From Mytilus californianus (Eukaryota; Mollusca; Bivalvia; Mytilida; Mytilidae): a stretch of DNA of 64,000 nt. The position numbers were made by a program, and so were the translations under genes. The notes below the pieces were generated by a model that had not been told where the DNA came from, ran no database searches, and saw only the letters and a program-made list of their open reading frames with translations. Position 1 is the stretch's first letter. Each line of letters opens with the position of its first letter. The stretch spans positions 107,009,640 to 107,073,639 of the forward strand of contig NW_026262712.1 in the NCBI RefSeq assembly GCF_021869535.1. The letters run 5' to 3'. Shown one piece after another: positions 33,740 through 44,435 of this stretch.

Positions 33740-34230
33740 TAAATAAGAAGATGAGGTATGAGTGCCAATGATACAACTCTCCATCCAAGTCACAATGTAT
33801 AAAAAGTTAACAATTATAGGTCAAAGAACGCCTACAACACGGAGCCTCGGCTCACACCGAACAGCAAGCTATAAAGGGCCCCAAAATGACTAGTGTAAAA
33901 CAATTCAAACAGGAAAACCAACGGTCTAATCTATATTAAAAATGAGAAACGAGAAACATCTATGAACCTCACCAACAAACGACATCCACTGAACAACAGG
34001 CTCATGACTTAGGACAGGTGCATGAAAATGCAACGGGTTTTAAACGTTTTAACAGGCGCCAACCTTCACCCTAACCTGAGAGAGTAGTGTAGCATTACAA
34101 CATAAAAAGACACACTATAAAATATCAATTGAAATGGCTTAACTCGATCAAAAAGACATTTAAACAAAAACAAGTAAACATACACTGAACAAATCAGTTT
34201 GATCAATGACACAATATAAATACAATATTA
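33740..34230 (-). repeat. Dispersed repeat family M1, longest reverse copy
   Basis: Starts ATAAATAAGAAGATGAGGTA, continues with CTATAAAGGGCCCCAAAATG, AACAATTCAAACAGGAAAAC and CAGGCTCATGACTTAGGACA, and ends with a GGCGCCAACC / CCTAACCTG block and an ATTACAACAT run. The phrase order is that of the reverse copy at 37925-38400. No coding. Confidence 0.8.
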
Positions 34231-35099
34231 AAACGTAGGTGCCTATATAACATAGACGTTACAGGTAGTAATAAAAAGATGTAGGAAGAGAGTCAATAAG
34301 ACAACTCTTATCTGGGACAAAATGGCGTTAAATTAAACAACGTACGCAGGTAAATTTAAATATAATAGTTTTGTTGTTAGTTAGAAAAAGTCTTCCATAC
34401 TTTATTCAAATCCACAGTATGGCTTCATATATGTATTTTAAGGTTGGGGTGTTCCTGTGCAAATTTGTTTAACATAACAAAAAACATAATATTTTGTGTA
34501 TAAAAAAAAACTCTCAGAAATATGTATTTTTTAGACTCCAGTAGATTTGGACTAGATATTGATTCTGCAAGTGGAAGATATTCAGAGAAATGGGTTCTAA
34601 CTCTTTAAAAGTGTTCGACTATTTGATATATTCAATTTCACTCGATGTAATAGATTTTCCGATTCCAACCACCTGAGTGAAAACGTTTCAGGGGGAAATG
34701 GCCATATTTCTTTTTAATTTTCATAATCTCAAAAAAGAAATTAACATAAATATACGATTTAAATTTTATTAATAATACAAAATGAGTACAAAGTACGTGT
34801 ACGATGATATATCACTTAAGGAAATGCCTGTACCAAGTCAGGAATATGACAGTTGTTTTTCATTCGTTTGATGTGTTTGAGCTTTTGATTTTGCCGTTAG
34901 TAAACCGAATTTCCGTTAAGAATTTTCGGTATTTTTGTTATTTTACTTTTTGCATACGATTTTTCTGTGAAGTTAAAATTGGAAAGCTTGACTGGAAGAG
35001 CAATACTATCCAACACAATGTTAAAATATGGCATTTTATGATATACTACTTAAAAATCAACAAAAACTTGCAAATATATCTGCTGAAGATAATATATAG
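34231..35099. other. 3' flank of the second DUF229 gene
   Basis: A short M1-like fragment starts near 34273. AATAAA on the minus strand at 34765-34770 is a possible poly(A) signal about 330 bases beyond the stop codon of the gene at 35100-37100. A 99-codon plus-strand frame here is not supported by any motif. Confidence 0.4.
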
Positions 35100-37100
35100 T
35101 TAAATGCAGTAACAATAAGAACGTCCCTTCTTATCTTCTAATCTTTCTATGTTTTTGATGCAAGCAGGCTGGTTCCCATATCTATTAATACGACTAATTT
35201 CGCCGAGAGATTTTACATTATTCTCATCTATATATTCGACTGTTCCTTCAAATAATGCATTACCAGGGTTTGTATAAAATTTGATGCGGATTCGCATCCG
35301 TTCTTCAATGGTCCATAGGAAACTACGCAGTGAATAAGATCTCTCCGATTTTGAGTCTCGATGCATATCTGCATAAACTAGAGACGCGTTTGCAACTGAA
35401 GATAAAATTACTTTGGCACATTTATGCTTTAAATCTTTCAAAATGTCGTTTATTTGTTTCACTAAAAAAATTACAGAGTGACGCACGCGTTTGTCATCTT
35501 TTGACATTGATTTAGATGAGTAACATGGGCAGTAATGTTCAGATATGTCTGCATCTCGACAACTCCGGGACGACGGAATTTGCTGAAAAAGACTTATTCC
35601 TCTCGGCAGTGGCGAAACCTCAGATAGACTTTTCTTTTCATCAAAGTTTCCATTCAAAACATCTTTGAGCATTTCGAATACGTCATAAGTAGTTGTTAAT
35701 GTATTAATGTTAGATTTTAAATTTTTGTCAATGTGAGGGTATTTTAACTTGATGTGATTTGGAATGACTATTGACATCAATGGAAGAAGGTTAGAAATGC
35801 GTCCTACTTCGGTATTTTGTATTTCACTATATCGAGGACCATGATCTGACATAACAATTAAAACCGCATTGTCTAGCTTGTTTGTATCTTTCATCCATTT
35901 AAAAAGCTCGAAATAGTCGTTATCTGCCAATTCTACCATGTTGAAAAAGTCATGAGCAATTTCATTCGTCCAACAGTATGCAAATTTTCTCTTCCTGTGA
36001 TATGCCTCAATAAAACGTTTATAATACTGTAATTGTACGTTGAATCTGTAAACATTTCCAAAACACATCGCCGATACTTTCGACAAAGGAATGTTGTGGT
36101 TTTGTAAAAATTTCAGTGTCATAGAAACAGCGAGATACGATGGTTTAACTTTGTCCATAGCCTGTATTAACGGCTGGTTATAATGCTGTGTTGGTTGGTC
36201 AGTAAATCCTTTGAATGTAGCAACATCATACCAGTCTTCAGCAAACACATCGACAGCACCGCGTCTTGAAAAGTTTTTAAATATATATGGCAAATTATTT
36301 ACTCCTGCTTGATCTTCATATCCAGATTTTAATCCAGTAAACATTGGCAGGATATTTTCATAGGAACTGTCGGCAATACGTGTATACCCATGTAAAATGT
36401 AAGCATTCAATTCAGATTTTAAATAGGAAAAAGTCTTTTTTAACTTCCGTTCGGCTATAAGCCTAGAGAGTGAGTCAATACCTACAATATACACACTAAG
36501 ATCTGTTTGTGACTCGTTTGCTATCACACGTGACCTGTAAACGCTCTTTGTATCAATATTCAGGTGTAAATTATTATATATACGTTTTCCCTGTTTATCA
36601 TAACATTCCATGTGAATAAAATCTCCATCAAGATAGCTTGGATGGGTATAAAGTAATCTATTCGAAAATTTCATTTCTTTTTCTGATACACGTGTAATAT
36701 ATCTAAACTCACATCTGATATTTGAATATCCTGAAATATTAACGGCTGTGTTATTCATTGTTATATAACCACGTTTATCTACATAGAAAAGATCTAACCA
36801 ATTTTCACATGGCAGCGGTTGCTGTTTCCAGAAGAATTGTTGTACAGAACTGTCATAGAGATCATATGAAGGCAGCAAGCAAGGTGATAAAATATTTCGG
36901 TTTCGGAAAACATGGAAGACTGGCATGTTAAATCGATAGTTTAAGTAAATAAGCACGCAAAGAAACAAAGCTAGATTTAACAATCTTTTACACAGTATTC
37001 TGATCCTCGGAGACCGACGGTAAAAAGGATATAAATATTTCTTTAGCAACAAACGACCTGATCTCAGACGATGTTTCCAGTTTGAAATTGAAGTCGACAT
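35100..37100 (-). CDS. DUF229 family protein, type II membrane (paralogue)
   Basis: A 666-residue protein and paralogue of the gene at 22940-24943: over residues 51-130 I count 57 identities in 80. I place the start at the ATG at 37100-37098; a longer frame to 37151 would include what looks like intron and splice acceptor. Residues about 38-53 form the membrane segment. Hallmarks stand at the same places as in the paralogue: GIDSLSRLIAERK (D209, S210), WTNEIAHDF (H383), MSDHGPRYSEIQ (D419, H420), and SRSCRDADISEHYCPC. The Pfam family is DUF229 (alkaline-phosphatase-like fold); substrate unknown. All key residues are kept, so both copies are probably functional. Confidence 0.93.
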   Translation of the reverse strand: MSTSISNWKHRLRSGRLLLKKYLYPFYRRSPRIRILCKRLLNLALFLCVLIYLNYRFNMPVFHVFRNRNILSPCLLPSYDLYDSSVQQFFWKQQPLPCENWLDLFYVDKRGYITMNNTAVNISGYSNIRCEFRYITRVSEKEMKFSNRLLYTHPSYLDGDFIHMECYDKQGKRIYNNLHLNIDTKSVYRSRVIANESQTDLSVYIVGIDSLSRLIAERKLKKTFSYLKSELNAYILHGYTRIADSSYENILPMFTGLKSGYEDQAGVNNLPYIFKNFSRRGAVDVFAEDWYDVATFKGFTDQPTQHYNQPLIQAMDKVKPSYLAVSMTLKFLQNHNIPLSKVSAMCFGNVYRFNVQLQYYKRFIEAYHRKRKFAYCWTNEIAHDFFNMVELADNDYFELFKWMKDTNKLDNAVLIVMSDHGPRYSEIQNTEVGRISNLLPLMSIVIPNHIKLKYPHIDKNLKSNINTLTTTYDVFEMLKDVLNGNFDEKKSLSEVSPLPRGISLFQQIPSSRSCRDADISEHYCPCYSSKSMSKDDKRVRHSVIFLVKQINDILKDLKHKCAKVILSSVANASLVYADMHRDSKSERSYSLRSFLWTIEERMRIRIKFYTNPGNALFEGTVEYIDENNVKSLGEISRINRYGNQPACIKNIERLEDKKGRSYCYCI

Positions 37101-37127
37101 TCTTCCTGAAAAAAAGAAAACAATCAA
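37101..37127 (-). other. Probable 3' splice site before the second DUF229 gene
   Basis: On the minus strand a long pyrimidine run (TTGTTTTCTTTTTTTCAG) ends at 37106, five bases before the ATG. This mirrors the acceptor at 22930 in the paralogue. Confidence 0.6.
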
Positions 37128-37439
37128 TAGAACACCTGATATTGACTTCATTTTACTGAATGGTGAAATATTTCACGTGTCCGAGAGAGCAACCATGTTA
37201 TTCGCTTCACTTACAAGAACACATTATAAATAATATAGTAACAAAATATATAAATTTAAGATACATTTTTTCGTGGGCACGACACGAGATTCTAGCATTA
37301 CTTAGATCACATACAATGGAGGCCAAGACATTTGGATTGCCAGTAAAATTGATAATTTTATTCGTAAGCAAACAGCTCATAGAATATATACATTTAACAA
37401 ATATTCACATCACAACAGCATCAGTGTCCAGCTATTAAT
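37128..37439. other. Upstream flank of the second DUF229 gene
   Basis: Probably intron and upstream sequence of the minus-strand gene. A 92-codon plus-strand frame has no recognisable motif. Confidence 0.35.
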
Positions 37440-37775
37440 AAATGTACAAACAATATGAAATCACAACGGCGTGAATATAAAATACAGTCAAGAATTTTCA
37501 GCAAGAAATGAATATTTCCTAAATTATTCAATTCTTTTACATTATGAACAGACAGTAGTTGTACCACTTTGAAACTGGGTGGTCTTCTCCAACAACAAGT
37601 TTTGATATACACTTTTCTTATATTAGCATATTTTTCACAAACAAAAATAAAATGATATTCGTATTCAATTAAATGTTTGTCACATATGTGCCATAAACTC
37701 ATATTTCTATCAATGTTATACCTCTGTCTACAGCTACGTTATGAGAAGATAAACGTTTTTTTTTTTTGCAAATGA
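37440..37775 (-). pseudogene. LINE ORF2 C-terminal tail
   Basis: Minus-strand SLWHICDKHLIEYEYHFIFV followed by CEKYANIRKVYI and VVQLLSVHNVKELNNLGNIH is the Cys/His finger and tail of a mussel LINE ORF2 (usual pattern: C..C...IEDEFHFLFECEKY...VQLxSxNNVKELNNLGKxL). The upstream part reads SSHNVAVDRGITLIE, after a frameshift. The rest of the element is absent. Confidence 0.75.
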
Positions 37776-37924
37776 ACGATTTGTACATATAATTCACACT
37801 GCGATCTAAACAAAATTGCAACCAATATGGATCATAAATAGTAAAATAGATATATAAAAATAACATTTCGACGACTTTTTTAAAATAGACATTCATTTCA
37901 GTCACAAAATTATGTTTCATATAA

Positions 37925-38400
37925 AAAAAAAGAAGATTTGGTATAATTGCCAATGAAACTCTCCACCAGAGACCAAATGACAACTATAGGTAAACGTACG
38001 GTCTTCGACAATGAGCAAAAATCCATACCGCAAAGTCAGCTATAAAAGTCACCAAAATGACAAATGTAAAACAATTCAAACGAGAAAACTAACGGCCTGA
38101 GTTATGTACAAAACAATGAACGAAAAACAATATATGATATACAGCAACAATCGGCAACCAATGAAGAACAGGCTCCTGTCTTGGAATAGGCACATAAATA
38201 ATGTGGCGGGGTTAATCTAGTTTGTTGGCGCCAAACCCTTTCCCGAACCTGGGACAATGGTGTAACAGTACAACATAAGAACAAACTGTAAAGATCATTT
38301 GAAAAGGGTTTAACTCATAAGAATGATACAAAAAAGAAAAGCGTCTAACAAAATCACAGACCGGACGTGGCAGGGTATTCGTACAACCCCACAACAAAAA
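37925..38400 (-). repeat. Dispersed repeat family M1, reverse copy
   Basis: Starts AAAAAAAGAAGATTTGGTAT and shows the family phrases CAATTCAAACGAGAAAACTA, GAACAGGCTCCTGTC, AATGTGGCGGGGTTAA and CCCGAACCTGGGACA. Its reverse complement aligns with 50001-50338 over most of its length. Confidence 0.85.
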
Positions 38401-39340
38401 AAGACACTAAATACAGATCTGAGAGTTTTCGCAGTTACTGACCGCTAGTTCAAAGCTAATAACTAATAAAAAAATCATGTATCTGAGACTTACATATCAA
38501 TCAGTACACATCCAACATCCAATGGATTTAGGAAAAGACGTCATTTACAGTCAGAGAAAAACATGATCTTGTGCAATGCCAAGATACAGGTATCAACAGA
38601 TTGTAGAGCCATGTATATACAAATAATATTTAATTTGATATTAACTTACTGATAACAAAATCAATATTTATATCAATAAAAACAATTATTCAAAAATCTT
38701 ATTACAGTGTTGAATTGGTAACCTTTTAGAATAAGTTTATTTAAAGGATCGATACGTTTACCAGGATCGTATCTAAATTTCCGGGTTCGGTAAACAACAT
38801 ATCCGTTAAAATGAGGATGTGCTATCCCGTTTCAAATAAGCGTTCTACAGGTACAGCCAAACTTCCAAATCAAATCTTTGTATCTATGGAAGAATTAAGT
38901 AAAGGTTTTAAGTACTTTATGGTAACGAAATCCCTGACTTAATAATTTTCCAGTAATACATAGATTACGTTCATTGAAATCCAAAACGTCACAACATATG
39001 TTCTTCTCTTGAAGAATTAATTCAGTATTATTAAAACCTTTGTTATATCACACAGTATAATATCTTTTTTTGATATAAGTAATTTTAAACTTACATGTCC
39101 AGTTGCACATTTCATTATATCTAACCATAGACCTTTGTAACATTTCTTCAGAACAACACTTTAGAATACAATTATCAGTATATAATAGTTTGAACCAATA
39201 TTTCAACACACTACAATACGTATTGACAAATATAGGGAATCTCCATAATTCACAATATAACTTATAGCTAACAGTTAAAAACCGTTACTTTGAGAATACG
39301 TTTTAAAAAGCTTAAATGGACCAAGTAGTATATATTAGGG
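38401..39340. other. Non-coding, no gene recognised
   Basis: AT-rich DNA without recognisable coding or repeat phrases. Confidence 0.5.
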
Positions 39341-40027
39341 CTCTAGACCACACGGCCACCTAGAGTGAACTAAAAATTCAGCTTTCGGTGGCCTAGTGTT
39401 ACCTTTCCTCGTCAGTAGAATCTAGAGTTGTAACACAGTACATGATATATTAGGCATGAAGATGGAATTGATTGCAGATTAGCTAAATATCTATCGTAAA
39501 GGATCGTATGATACAGTCACAGAAATGATTATGTTGATAAGTACCTCTAAACAAGTGACAACTCTACGACAGATCCATTGATTGGATCACCAGTGAAGGT
39601 GATACACACGGCTGAAAACACATATTGTATTCATAACCACTCTAAATATCAGCACAACAATGTTAAATCTACAAATGTGCGGAAGCAAATTTTTGTTCTT
39701 CCCTCGCCGGGATTCGAACTCATACTATCGGGATATCGAGACAACACCGCCTGCACTGTGTCCAGCGCTCTAGACCGTACGGCCACCTAGAGTGGACTAA
39801 TAATTCAGCTTTCGGTGGCCTGGTGTTACTTTTCCTCGTCAGTAGAATCTAGAGTTGTAACACAGTACATGATATATAAGGCATGAAGATGGAATTGATT
39901 GCAGATTAGCTAAATATATATCGTAAAGGATCGTATGATACAGTCACAGAAATAATAATTTTGATAAGTACGTCTAAACAAGATACACGGCTGAAAACAC
40001 ATATTATATTCATAACAACTCTAAATA
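39341..40027 (-). repeat. 427-bp tandem unit containing a tRNA-derived SINE
   Basis: CTCTAGACC at 39341 recurs at 39768, an offset of 427, and about 260 bp after each match is nearly identical. Unit 2 lacks about 48 bp present in unit 1 (after CTAAACAAG at about 39547). Unit 1 extends into a SINE-like body (about 39540-39700) with a tRNA-like head at 39701-39795. The structure could be a SINE dimer or a tandem duplication of a SINE with flanking DNA. Confidence 0.7.
39701..39795 (-). repeat. tRNA-like SINE head
   Basis: The complement has an A-box like TGGCCGTACGGTCTAGAGCG and a B-box GAGTTCGAATCCCGGC (plus strand 39706-39721). A polymerase III promoter arrangement is clear, but the arms do not fold into a complete tRNA with a normal acceptor stem, so I call it a SINE head and not a tRNA gene. 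Confidence 0.75.
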
Positions 40028-41238
40028 GAAGCTTTCCGGACGTCCATCGCAAATATCCGTTTTCCTGTCTCCCCTACTGTCGCCAGGTTAACTCAGTTTG
40101 CAACAGTAACACTACAGATGGACGTCTGCAAAGCTTCAAATGCAATACAGTTATCTCTATTCTGATGCAAATTAACTAATCTTTGAATTTTAGTCATAAT
40201 TTCGGTGTTAAATTTTCATTAAACGAAAAGTCTGCAAAATGATGTTATCTTCTTTGGCACCGAAACTAAACGTAAGCACCGGGCGTTTTCTGTCTTCTTG
40301 TCCGCCTTAGAATCTAATTATAAATTGATAAAAAGAAGATTTCTAGGTGCAAATGTGAGTTTTTTTGCTTATCATTGGAGATATTACATGTTCATACATT
40401 CCGGAATCCCAAATGTCGGCTTCCCCTAGTTACAAACAGGGAGATGGAGAATTGTACGCTGATTGTCATCCAATCAGAACCATTGATACAAAATGGTTGC
40501 ACTAGAATATGTAGTGACAACGCAACATCAATGAAATTTTATTACACAACGTCATTTGCAAGACATGTTTACGGTCGCAACGTCAACTGCTAATCAAGTC
40601 GTCGATTGTCATTGCAGACAGATTTACGCCATTAATGTTTCCCATATACTGAAATGCCCAAGCCCTACAGCTTAAACCGCATAAATGCCAAAACACATTG
40701 TGAGGGTGGGACAGAGGCTAAATCAGAAGGTACAAAACAGAACTCAAAACATGCATAAAAGAATTGGTTGACCTTTCTGTCAATCATTTAGGCGTTGATT
40801 ACATGCATTCATTGCCTTCGACGGTGACACAATCATTGATAAGGGGAAAACCAGGGTTTCAGTGCATACCACATAATTTGAACATTAAACATGACGTAAT
40901 CAAATCAAATCTTCGAACTGCAATTTTTTTTTTTATTTTTAGACAATAAATTAATGAATGAAATTGATATTTATACATTTGTTCAACAAAAATTGCATAT
41001 TTGAAAATGAGAATTAAAAAGAATAATCTAGTGTTGCGTTTTTAAAAAGTTCGTCAGTATATATAAATGTCTGCATTTTCATCAAACGTCGACATAAAAC
41101 ATTATAAGAATTACACGACGACTTGTGTATGTTAGATCCAGTCAATTAATGTAAGACGAAAAACGTGAAGTATTAGGAGTCCAGATTCTCCAATTTCCAT
41201 ATATAAGTAAACAAGAAGATCATAAACAATATAAGACC
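40028..41238. other. Non-coding, no gene recognised
   Basis: Several 60-72-codon frames, all without recognisable motifs. No repeat family recognised. Confidence 0.45.
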
Positions 41239-41986
41239 TTTATCATAGTCCAAATAAGTTGTTGTTATGTTAGCATGGTAGATTTATCATAGTCCAAATA
41301 AGTTGTTGTTATGTTAGCATGGTAGATTTATCATAGTCCAAATAAGTTGTTGTTATGTTAGCATGGTAGATTTATCATAGTCCAAATAAGTTGTTGTTAT
41401 GTTAGCATGGTAGATTTATCATAGTCCAAATAAGTTGTTGTTATGTTAGCATGGTAGATTTATCATAGTCCAAATAAGTTGTTGTTATGTTAGCATGGTA
41501 GATTTATCATAGTCCAAATAAGTTGTTGTTATGTTAGCATGGTAGATTTATCATAGTCCAAATAAGTTGTTGTTATGTTAGCATGGTAGATTTATCATAG
41601 TCCAAATAAGTTGTTGTTATGTTAGCATGGTAGATTCATCATAGTCCAAATAAGTTGTTGTTATGTTAGCATGGTAGATTTATCATAGTCCAAATAAGTT
41701 GTTGTTATGTTAGCATGGTAGATTTATCATAGTCCAAATAAGTTGTTGTTATGTTAGCATGGTAGATTTATCATAGTCCAAATAAGTTGTTGTTATGTTA
41801 GCATGGTAGATTTATCATAGTCCAAATAAGTTGTTGTTATGTTAGCATGGTAGATTTATCATAGTCCAAATAAGTTGTTGTTATGTTAGCATGGTAGATT
41901 TATCATAGTCCAAATAAGTTGTTGTTATGTTAGCATGGTAGATTTATCATAGTCCAAATAAGTTGTTGTTATGTTAGCATGGTAGA
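41239..41986. repeat. Satellite: 17 copies of a 44-bp unit
   Basis: The unit starts TTTATCATAGTCCAAATAAG and ends GCATGGTAGA. Seventeen full units run head to tail. All are identical except one T-to-C change at 41637 in unit 10. There are no spacers, so it is not a CRISPR array. The lack of variation suggests recent expansion or gene-conversion-like correction; the true copy number may differ because such arrays often collapse in assembly. Confidence 0.98.
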
Positions 41987-43349
41987 TTTAAAATATATTT
42001 GACTTCATAAGTTGAAGCCTGGTAAAAATAATATGTAAATTAACAAACACTTACAAATTAAAGATTGTTTTCCGATATTTCCTTCAATTTCCTCTGATAT
42101 TTAATTGTTGTTTCGAAGTATTTGTGGAGAAGGTAAACTTCTTTACTTTGGTTATATTGTTCTTTGGAAAGTACTCAAGTACTGGAGAAGTTTTACGTTT
42201 TTTGTTGTGTTTTTTTTAATTTGAAATTACTTCGTTCTGCATAAATTGATAAACAAGCTTTCAAAGTGTTTGAAATCCAAAAGTATCTGCTCTATAGAGT
42301 TTTCGTAGATAGAATCATTAAAATTGCATCATTATAATAAATGCACCGTCATTTTGAAAACTAAGCTTTCTATAAACCGTTACGCTTCGCATGCTATGAT
42401 TGGTAGATACTTATATAATTAAACCTTAATAGAAAAGTAAAAACCTACTACAGGCTGTGATAAGAACAAAACTAATTTCATTGCAAGTTTAAATTACATC
42501 TTCTAAAAAAAAAGGAAAGAGCTGTTATTAGTACTGGATAAATATGCAATAAGTCCATTTTAGACTAGTTACCTCCATAAGCCTGGAATTCTCATGGAAA
42601 GTCACATATGTTGCATATAATTTTCATAAATATATTTACAGTTAAAAGCTGTCGGACATATGATAACATTATTAATTATATTCTATTAATGATAAATTCA
42701 ATTTCAGTTAAAACTTACTAATTTTAATGAATATTCCCTTGTTCTGTTAGTATCTATCAATGAAATTAAATACTTTTGACAGAAATAACGCTTTGTTTAC
42801 TTATCTGTCTGCTTTCCGACCACTGTGTTCCAGACCGAAGATACACATTTTTAACATTAATGTTTTTATTGCTCTCCGACATTTGCTTAGGCTATGATTG
42901 AGATACAAAATATCACGTAGTATTCGTTCAGAAATAATCAGTTTACTCTGGGTAATAATATATTCAGTATACTTTTTACAGGTTTATAGTCACAATGAAC
43001 AATAGCACTTGGTATCACACAACGCGTACAGGGACCGTCTCGACACATAAGTTATATAATTGCGTTATCATTATACATGATAGTTAATAAACAGTACATC
43101 AAAACGCATATGTTCTTTCAAAAGAACAAATAGGTTGGAATATATCGATGATTTTTGTACTGCAATTTAGTCTTTACATTTTTACTTTCCGATCTAAGAA
43201 AGAACTTTGATTGTTGAAATATATTATGTCCCATTGGAGTCAATGGTTTCTTGAAACCTTTCTAAAATAAATGTGTTTTGACGTCCAATGTATATCAGAA
43301 CAATTAATCATTTTATGGTAAAAGCATTAAATTTAGCATCCACTTAAAA
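41987..43349. other. Non-coding, no gene recognised
   Basis: AT-rich DNA; only chance frames. Confidence 0.5.
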
Positions 43350-44435
43350 AAATCCAATATGGCCGACATAAGGTACTAGGAATACAACACGATACACTTG
43401 ATTAAAGTCTAACAATTTGCAAGTGTTCAGTAGATATCACAAATTTAAGAAACTACAACGAAAGAATGCCAAAAACATTTTTACAACTATATAAATATAT
43501 AAAATCATCAAATGGCGCCATCAAAAATGTCAAAGTTTGACAGATTTCGTATACATACACTATCAACGTAGCATAGAAAGTTGTCAATTGTTAAAGAACA
43601 TATTAAAATAATTGATGGTTAAAATAACATCCAAATGCATGAAAATCAACATTAAGCACAATCTGATTCAGTATCTCTCTCACAGTCCGGTTAACAGTTA
43701 CATAATGCAGTGCATTTCAATGTTGGTATAAAACACTTGCATGCCCATCGATATCATAGTTTTACAGCCACGGTAGATAAGTGTTTTACATCATATTGCT
43801 ACTTCTGCAAGCACTGACCAGAATGGCACCAAAGTACCAAGTCACACTAAAATCATGTAATCATCAACTATATTTGTGAAAATTTACACTTTGTCCAAGA
43901 CTCCATTTTGAATTGTATTGCCATTTTTATTTCCATAGTTTATTCATTTCGGGTACCAAAGATGGTGTTGGTTTTTGTCTGTATCTAAATTAATGTTTCT
44001 TTAAATTTTTATCATTGTATAAAAAACTTCAAATATACCCCATCAATAATGCATATTCAAATAGTCAAATTTGACATTTTTAACACGCCAATTTGAATTT
44101 AAATTCAAATTTGAAAACATAATCTATGTCCGCAGGTATTATTAATACAATATAGCCATATGTCTACTAGTATATTAAATCACAAGACTCTTTTAACTTC
44201 CTATGCCACATTGATAAAGTATATATATAATATAGGAAATGTCTTACTTTGACATTTTTTACGGTGCCATTTTGATGATTTTCTGTATTCAAAAAAAGAA
44301 AAAGAAATTAGGGAATATCTTCGTTGCATTTTCTTAAATTTGTGATATCTACCTAACTGTTGAATATTGGTAGTCTTTATCAAGTGTATGGTGTTGTATC
44401 TCCAGTACCATACGTGATCATACGTCGGCCATCGT
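43350..44435. mobile_element. Long inverted-repeat (foldback) element
   Basis: The region 43350-43560 is an inverted, diverged copy of 44215-44435. Matching phrases include ATGGCCGAC with GTCGGCCAT, ATACACTTGATTAAAG with CTTTATCAAGTGTAT, AGATATCACAAATTTAAGAAA with TTTCTTAAATTTGTGATATC in outline, and AAAATCATCAAATGGC with GCCATTTTGATGATTTT. The middle (about 650 bp) has no frame. Arms of more than 200 bp with clear drift suggest an old foldback transposon. Confidence 0.7.

Noticed and set aside
34804-35103. 99-codon plus-strand frame near the second DUF229 gene
   Set aside because: AT-rich composition, no motif, and it overlaps the probable 3' untranslated region of the gene on the other strand.
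37101-37151. N-terminal MKSISGVLLIVFFFSGR as a signal peptide of the second DUF229 protein
   Set aside because: It looks hydrophobic because it is the translated pyrimidine tract of a splice acceptor, and the paralogue has no counterpart.
39701-39795. A tRNA gene on the minus strand
   Set aside because: A- and B-boxes are present but the acceptor stem does not pair and it joins a SINE-like body.
41239-41986. Repeats at regular spacing as a CRISPR-like array
   Set aside because: The 44-bp units abut with no spacers, and the DNA is eukaryotic. It is a satellite.
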